This document shows, in pieces, positions 53,301 through 62,300 of a stretch of DNA of 64,000 nucleotides (position 1 is the first letter of the stretch; every line of letters starts with the position of its first letter). Under the pieces are notes generated by a model. The model saw only the letters and a program-made list of their open reading frames with translations, had not been told where the DNA came from and ran no database searches. Position numbers and translations under genes: made by a program. Origin of the DNA: Aselliscus stoliczkanus (Eukaryota > Chordata > Mammalia > Chiroptera > Hipposideridae); contig CM066728.1 in the NCBI GenBank assembly GCA_033961575.1, positions 34,100,352-34,164,351 on the forward strand, given 5' to 3'.

Positions 53301-56300
53301 ATTCACCAAAGGACTAAGAGTGTCAAAGATAATATATACTTAAAAATGCTTTATAAATATTTTATAGCAACCCACCTCAGAGTTCAAGATTCCTAACTTT
53401 CAGGTACTATTTGTGAACTGTTAGGAGTAAATATTTTTAAGAATAACAGAGAAAAAAATACTGCCAGAAAAATAGAGGTGAACAAATGTCCACATTTCCA
53501 AACACAAAAAATTACTTTTCAAAACACAGATTAGTTTTTTAAATGAATTACAAGCTGAAGAAAAAGTAGATCAATAGGAGCCAAAACACATTCACAAAAA
53601 ACAAGAAATGCTAAAAGATCTTCATTTCCTTTTTAAGAAATTTGTTAGATTAATATATGTGGAATTATAACCACTTGAACAACTATACCCATATGCTGAC
53701 CTAAAGCCTTTTGTAGCACATACACAGTGGTTGGTCATTGACCCAGGCCTCTCAAGTTAATAAACTGAGAAAGTTTATTAATATACTAGGTAAAATCAGA
53801 ACTAAAAAAAAAGTTGTTAAGCAGAAACAATAGGCCAAATATAGCTATAAGATGAGATTTAAAAAGAATCAATAGAATATTTTAAGCTCAAAAAATTCAA
53901 AACAAGTAAATGATGGAGGGAGGATTACTCACATGTTAAAAACAAAGTTTGAAAGACAATACAAATCAGTAAGACAATGTGGTTGTCTACTGACGAGAAC
54001 CCAGTAGAGGTTTTCAGGCTGATAAACCTACTTTGTCATTAAGAGATTAACACTCAGGACTCAACACCATACTTTTTAAAAGGGACAAACTAGAACATAA
54101 CCAGAGAAGGTGGACAAGAACACGAGAGGACTAGATATCATGTTATGTTAAACAGGAGTAGGTGAAGTCACTGGCATGGTAGGCCAGAAAACAAACAAAC
54201 AAAAGGATAGCTATCTTCATATACCTAAAGGTCTACCGGGCATAATTAGATATGATACTAAATCTCATCATGATCTCTACAGGAGAAAAGGATAGAAGCT
54301 ATAAAGGTAGATTTCACTTCAAAACATATTTTTAAAAATTTAACAATGAAACCTAATTTGAAAAAATATCCTCAAAATAGCCTCAAAAATTAAACCTAAT
54401 TTGAAAAAAATATCCTCAAGAAAGGTAGTGAGCTTCCTATCACTCAACCTATTCAAACAGATTATCATTTAGTAGGATACTTAAAAGTTTTATTGGGCCT
54501 GCCGAGTGGCGCGGTGGTTAAGCGCTGGCCTAGGAAGCCAGCAGCCCCGGTTCGGTCCCACATATGAGGGCCAGTGATACTGCTCTCAAAAAAAAGAAAA
54601 AAAAAAAAGTTTTATCATTATTCAACAAATATTTATTGAGTGCTTACTCAAACAATATTTTTTTTTTATTTTTTTTTTTTTTTTGAGGGCAGTGTCACTG
54701 GCCCTCTTACGTGGGACCCAACCGGGGCTGCTGGCTTCCCAAGCCAGCGCTTAACCACCGTGCCACTCGGCCGGCCCTCAAACAATATTTTTGATCTGCA
54801 GCTGTGAATCCATGAATATGTGGACCAATTATATACAGTAAAACCTTGGATTATGAGTAACATGGTTTGCAAGTGTTCCACAAGACAAGCAAACATTTCT
54901 AATACATTTTAACATGGTAAACAAATGATGTCTTGCAATACGAGCAGTTTGTTTCCAGAACAAATTATGCTCGCAAACCAAGGTTATTATTGTACATTGT
55001 TCTGTGCCATTTTATATAAGGGACTTAAGCATTGGCGGATTTTGGTATCTGATGGGGTCCTGGAACCAACCCCCAAGGATATGAAGGAACTGTAGTTAAG
55101 TTTTGGGGGAGTCAGAAGTTATACGAGAATTTTCAACCAAGTAGCGGGCCGCACTCCTAACCCTGTATTGTTCAAGAGTCAACTGCACAATAAAGAATAA
55201 TAAAACAGACTAAGGAGAAATAGTAACAGAAGAGCTCAATTTTAGTAAAATGATCTGAAAAGACCTCTATGAGAAGGCAATATCTAAGTAGAGACCTAAA
55301 TGAAATAGACATTGGGCCATATGAGTATCTGTAGGGACAGCATTCCAGGCATAGAAAACAACAAAACAAAGGCTCAAAGATGGCAATGTGCCAGAACATA
55401 GGAAGAACAGCAAGAAGGTAACAGTAGCTAAGCACAGTGAACAAGGAAAAAGAGTAGTAAAAATGAGATCAAAGGGCAGTCAGAGACCATATCAGGGAAA
55501 GGGCTTTTTTATTCAATAAAAATACTTTTGCACATAATTGTCATATATTCACAGACCCCATAAAACTATCCTGGATATAACTAGGTTAAGAATCCCTGAT
55601 TTAACACAACATTTATTCATTATACTATGGTAATAAGAAGATCCTGACTTGTGCATTTGAAATAAGTACTTCAAAAGAACAAATTATTGGTTGTGAATAA
55701 CGAATGTAACACATAGGGCCAGCAGAGTGGCGTGTTGGTTAGGAGCTGGCTTTGGACTCCAGCTCTGAGCAGCAGGGCCCCGCTTCAGATCCCATATGTG
55801 AGAGCCAGTGACACTGCCCTCTAGAGCTAAGGCGGTGAACAACAGCTCCACCTGGAGCTGGGCTGCTGTGAGTCCCCGGGATGGCATAGCTGCAGCCCCT
55901 GCTGCAATGGGCTGCCATAGACTACAGTGAGTTACCGGCAGCCACCATGAGCGGCCGTCCCGAGGCCAGCAACAGATCTGCCTCAGCCAGGAAGAGCACA
56001 ATGACAATACCAACATGGGCCAGAGAAGCAACATCCTCCACAACTAGACTGAAGAACAAAAGGACAGCAACTTGTCTGTTCACCTTCCCTGATTCCCCAA
56101 CACTGTTCCCCTCCCCCAATTCCCCAATAAAATCTTAAAAATAAAAAGTAACACATAAAATTTGAATTAAACTAAATTTCCACCATAAAGAATTGTAAGA
56201 GTAATAAATTTTTAAATAAGTTACACTTACCACTAACATTTTCAGTTAGAATAAGGTGGAAAACCTGAGCAAAGGCATCAACATCTTTATGTAGCCATAT

Positions 56301-59300
56301 GTCAGAAAGACAAGCATCCATTTCCTTTATTAACCATGGTTCAAGGCAATTCACATCTTTTTCTGTCTTTTAAAAAAAACAAAGATTATAATTACCTAAC
56401 AACTTAACCTTTGCTTGCAAAGAATGTGAGATGGACACAATGGTCACAAGAACTACTAACCATATGATATTATAGCAAAGGCTTTGATATAAAAGTTTCT
56501 TATCTCATTATAAACATCACTCATGATAAAAGGTATGATCAAACTATATGGTGAATGTTTTAATAAAAAAAATTATTACAGTAAAAGACACATTGCCATT
56601 AATCCCCCTCAAAATACTCCCCCTCGCTTCGAACACACTTACCCCATTGTTCTTGCCACTTTCTGAAGCAGTTCTGGAAGTCCTCATTTGTGAGTATCTT
56701 TAGTTGTGCTGTCATGGCTGCCTCAATGTCTTGAATTGATTCAAAATGTTTATTTTTCATGGTCATTTTGACTTTGGGGAAGAGCCAGAAGTCACACAGT
56801 GCAAGATCTGGTGAACATGGTGGATGAGGACACACGTTTTTATTTGACAGCAATTGCCGTACCAGAAGCGATGCATGACACGGAGCATTGTCATAATAGA
56901 GCATGGAGACACTCACAACTGAGGATTTCCAGAACTGCTTCAGAAAGTGGCAAGAACAATGGGATAAATATGTTCAAAAAGAGGGCGAATATTTTGAGGG
57001 GCTTAATGGCAATGTGTCTTTTACTGTAATAATTTTTTTTATTTAAACATCGTATCTTTTGATCATACCTTGTATCTGATTCTTATTTCATCATTTTGTC
57101 AAAGAAGAATGTTCTTCAACAAAGGAGTACGATCCAGTCAAAATATTAACTAAGCATGCTTCTGACAGGATGTTGTTCAATGTGCACCAGTGATTCTCTC
57201 TTCTAACTGCACATCAGAGGAACCATCGCCTGGAGCTCTTAAGACACTGAAGCCAGGTCCCACCTCAGAGTTGGTGATGGAGGCCAGATTCCATATGGCT
57301 TTAACAGTTCGTTAGGTGACACTAACATTTAGCCAGGCTTAAGAACAGCTAACTTAATAATCAAAATGCTGTTCTTTGAACCAAATGGATGTTTCCTATA
57401 TTAAATAATAATTTTAAACATTCTTTAAAAGTATTTTTATAAAATTATGTATAGTTCATTTGGATACATCAGAACTGTAAACACTGGTAGAAAACTGCAA
57501 GCATATCTGCATTATGTAAGTTTTCATGCTCAAAACAGTTAAATTGTTTTTCTAAAAAGTGCATAGTCCCACCCATATTCTTCATTATACTAATCACCAA
57601 TGCCTTTAAAAGAATTCCAAACTGGATCAAAAACAAGAATCATCCTAGGAAATCAAACTGACTCCACAAAACCCAAGGTAGCAGAGGCCCCACCTGAGGA
57701 TGGAGGTGGAGAGTGATGGATGAGCCGGCAGGGCTTCATTTGTAAAGATTTTGTGGCAAAATTGAAAAAATGAAAGAAGAGAAGTTGATTTGGTCTCTAG
57801 TGGGTAACTGATTTTATACTCACATACCTGGTTGGTGGTGGAAACAACACCAGTATTATTTTCCCTAATACCAAGAGACTTTTCTCAATTTTCTCCTAAT
57901 TTAGCTGATCTTACATTGTTTAGCTTATAAGCTCTTAAACATTTTGGCTCATAGGCTCTTAAACTTTTGAGATGATAAAATATCAAGCAATAATAATGTA
58001 TATGCATAATATCCATAATGATTTCCTTCAAAAAATGTGGAGAAAATGTTGAAATAATTTAAAGTTACAATTCAACAATAAAAGATGTTGCATTATCTGC
58101 AAAAATAATGTTAGAAAATGTTAGAAAATTGTTCTGAAAAGTGTGTTGTAGCCTAAAATAAACTAAAAGAGTTATACTTTAATAGTGCAGTAAAATATTA
58201 TAACATCAGAAGATGTTCTTTAAACTATAATTTTCACTCAAAATATCAATGTAAAACCAGTGAGACCTTACCAACTGACTAAAGACAGCATCACCACCAT
58301 CATCCAATAAATCATACTCTTCAGTCACATTTGGAACAGTTCTCTGCCTCTGAGATTCAGGCTTGAAAGTATTCCCTTGAGCTGAATACCATTCTGTAAG
58401 TGTAGTTTGTTGTTTCTCTTCTAAATTAATTACCAAAGAGAATAAGTAGATAAATTGTTTACTTTTTAAAATATATTTGTTTTAAAAACTTTAGTGAATC
58501 TGAAAATACCTAAAAATTGGTCTTATTTTGAATTACTTTTTGAAAATATATTAATTAGGAACATTGAAAAATGTTATGCTGCACCATAATGACACATGAA
58601 ACTGCTTAAAAACCTCATCTATTCATCTATTAGTAAAAAATTTATTTCTAAGTCTATAATTTAAACAACAGTATTTTAGCCATACAATAAATAATGTTTA
58701 AATCAATGACTAATATTCACATAGCACTTTGTAGAAAGCCATTTATTGAACTCTTGCCACTATACGAGTGGTTTGAGATACAACAAGTTACACATAATTT
58801 TCATCTTCAAAAGTTTCAAGATATAGGAGTTTTATAATTTACATATTAGTGATTCACCACTGCACAATGAAATAGGCATTGCTAATTGCTTTTTTTTTCA
58901 AATGGAGAATCCAAAGATAAGGTATTTGTCCAAGGCCATATAGATGAAACAAAGGAATCAAACTCTGAAGCCAAATCTTTCATCATGAATAATGCAGTTA
59001 AAAGTAACAAAATGAACCTACCCTAATTCAAAATCTGAGATGCAGTATAAGTCATGATAAGAGATGTATTAATAGGCAAATAACTCTAAACTCAAAGCAC
59101 AGAAGCAATTTGTAACATCAAGATTTGAAAACCTTGACGTCTGCATCAAAGATGAGCGCATTGTTTGCTCACATGCTACACTTTTCACTCCCTCCCACCA
59201 GCTCCCCATTCTGTCCGATTAGATATGCTGTGGTTATCAACTGTGTGGCAGCATATACTCTTCTCTCCACTAAAACAGTGGTTGAATCTTCGAATATAGG

Positions 59301-62300
59301 CATACACAACCTCCTCAATTCGAGCATCCACTTTTAATTCCTCATTCTAGGTTTTTACTTCTGGATATTAACCAGAATGCAAAAGGTACATTTGGGACAG
59401 TAGACTAATATTATACAGTTATACACAAGAGAGAAATACTTTCAAATGTCTTTGCATCTTCACAAGGTAACGCTGGAGTATTCTGAAAATTTAATAGGAA
59501 TAGTAATTTTATTTTATTATATTTGTTTGATAAAAAGCTTACCTCGCTGCTTTTCCTTTTTGTATTTTAACATTTCTTTGTTGGTGTATCCAGTGGTTCT
59601 TAAAATGTCTTCTAGAAACATTTCTTTTACTTCAAATGGTCTTCCCTGTACTAAACAATAGAAATTTTTTAAGTAGTTAATTTGCATGTTAGAGATAATT
59701 CACATAAAACATGAGAATCCCAAATTAATGAACATGAGTATAAAATTCAAAAGCGATTTCATAGGTCAAGTGATCTTCATGATTTTGTCTTTTAAATATA
59801 ACTTTGATCTTTATTTTAGAAAACTGTTCATTTGCTTTTTCCCCCCCGTGTTTACTATCTACTTATCATGTGTTTGGCATTATGACGGGCACCAGGTATA
59901 CAAATGGTAAGCAGAAACAGAGCCTACCTCTGACTTCTTGAAACTTATAAGCTAACAAAAGAGACAGGCATTAATCCAACAATCCAGAATATAAATGTAA
60001 AAACAGAGTTGAGAAAAGTCCTATGAAAGAGAAAGGCAAGTTACCATGACAGTACATAATGGACTGGCGGGGGAGGGATGGGGTGACTGAGTCAAGAAAA
60101 GCATCCTCACTGAGAAAATGAGGACCACAGGAAGAGGGTACACAAAATAACTAAGCTATATGGGAAGGAAAAAATGCACCATAAGGAAAAAACAGCACAT
60201 GCTAAAATGCTATAGAGGAAAACAGTATGATGTTTTCAAGAAACTGAAAGACCAATCCAGTAGTTCCAACCTAGTTGGAACACAGTAAAAAAGCAGGAGT
60301 AAAGACTGGACTGTAGTTCAAGATAAAGGCAGAAGAAATAGATAAGTCTTATGAAAGCTAGTAAGGTCTTTATCGCGAGGTAAAAGTCATTCAAAATTTT
60401 AAGCTTAGGACAATGTTCAACATCATGGGTATTCTGCTTCAGAAAAGATTGTTCTGACTGTACTGCGCTCAATGGATTTTAAAAAGAGTAGTGTGGATGG
60501 AACAAACCAGGTAGGAACTAACCCAGGTGAAAGAAAACAATAACTTGAATGAGATTGGTGATAGTAAAAATAGAAAAGAGACAGACTCTACACAGTCAGG
60601 AAATAAAACCCATAGAACTCAGCATTGGGTTGGATATGCAGGAATGATAACGTAGGCTCAATCCCAGTTCTTGGATGTCTGGCTTACAAAACTGGATAGA
60701 TGATGATGTCATACCCCGAGGCAACAAAAAAAGCTGAAAGAGGAACAGGTTAGCTAGTGGCAGGTGGGGTTTAGTTTTAGACATGTCAAATGTGAGGTGT
60801 CAAAATAAGCTTTCAATTAACAAATGTATAAATTTCATGTGCCTTATCATCCAAGAACAAAGACTTACAGGTTTGTGACTTAGGTGACTTGATCAATGGT
60901 GTGATTAATCAAAACAGGCAATGCAAGAGACATAGATTTTGTAGAAACATTACGGATTCAGTTTGGGGTATATTAGAAGTGAGCTGCTTATAAAATTTCT
61001 AAATTCAAAGGTCTGGAGAACAGTTTGAATTGGAAATAAAGATTGAGGCATCATGAGTATAAAAGAGAAAATAGAAGCCAAGGCAGGGCATGAATGAGAA
61101 CTTCCAGGGAAACTGTGCAGCTCTAGTTACCTTGTAGAGTGAGCACAGAGGTGGAAAGAAGAGGTGATCAAATTAAAAGGAAGAAAGGAAGGGAAGGTGA
61201 GTAAGGAAATTTTTAAAAATTCATCAAGGAAATAATCCTAGAAAACATCAATATTTAAGCACCATGAAAAAGAAGAGAAGCCCCAGAGGAAACCACAAAA
61301 ATGTAGTATGAGACTCAGAAGACAATGCTGTTAAATCAATTGTGGGATCAGATCATTGTTCACAAAGGCGGGGGTGGGTAGTCAACCATGAAAACCACTA
61401 CAGAAAATTTAAGTAAGATTTTTGTGTATAATTTGACCATAGGATTGGCAATTAAATTAGTGTGAAAACAATACTGGTAAGAATACACAAATGAACAGCC
61501 CTATACACTGCAAAAATGTGAATCATTTAAGACTTCGGAAAAAGTAAAATGGCAAAAACTGTTAAAATTTAAAATAGATACACTGTTTTACTTAACAAGT
61601 TCACTTTCAAGAACCTACCCATAAAAATAAGAGCTTCAGGATACAAGGATATACGTACAAGGATGTTCATTACAACACTGTTTATGGTGGAGGGAAGGGA
61701 ACTACTAGAACCAATCTGAATATCCAAAAATAAAGTAATAGTTAAATAAATCATTGTACATTCTTATTATGAAATATTAAAACAGCTGCTTAAAATAATG
61801 AACTATATCTGGAACTACTGAACTGGTGGACTGTTCATAATACACTGTCAAATGAATAAGGCAAACTACAAAATAATGTATGTGCACATTTTTGTAAAAT
61901 CAATTTCTGTAAATTTGAATATATTATATATTTGCATATCTTGATGAGCATGGACAAGGTGAAAAAGGATATACACTAGGCTTTAACATCAATTAATCTC
62001 AGGAAAGTAGGACATGAAATAACAAGAGGATAGGGGCAATTGTGAACTTTTTTACTATCTATGTTTGTACTATATTATTGAGGGAAACACACACAACTTT
62101 TTCCATTTTTGAAAATCAGTAATTTTTTTTGAACAAGAGCAAGGACAAAAATTAATACAGAAGTACATGGGATGTAAGCATGGAAATGTAGACTACTCTT
62201 TCAAGGAGTCTAGCAATAAAGTAGAAGCTATAGGACAAAATTTAAAAGGGAATACAGGGCTAAAATAAAGATATTTCCTTTCAAGACTGGAGAATTGGCC

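Noticed and set aside
56599..56916. Mariner transposase frame as a live gene
   Set aside because: Only the C-terminal third is present, the first catalytic Asp is absent, and the spacing of the last two is short by two residues. It is a dead fragment.
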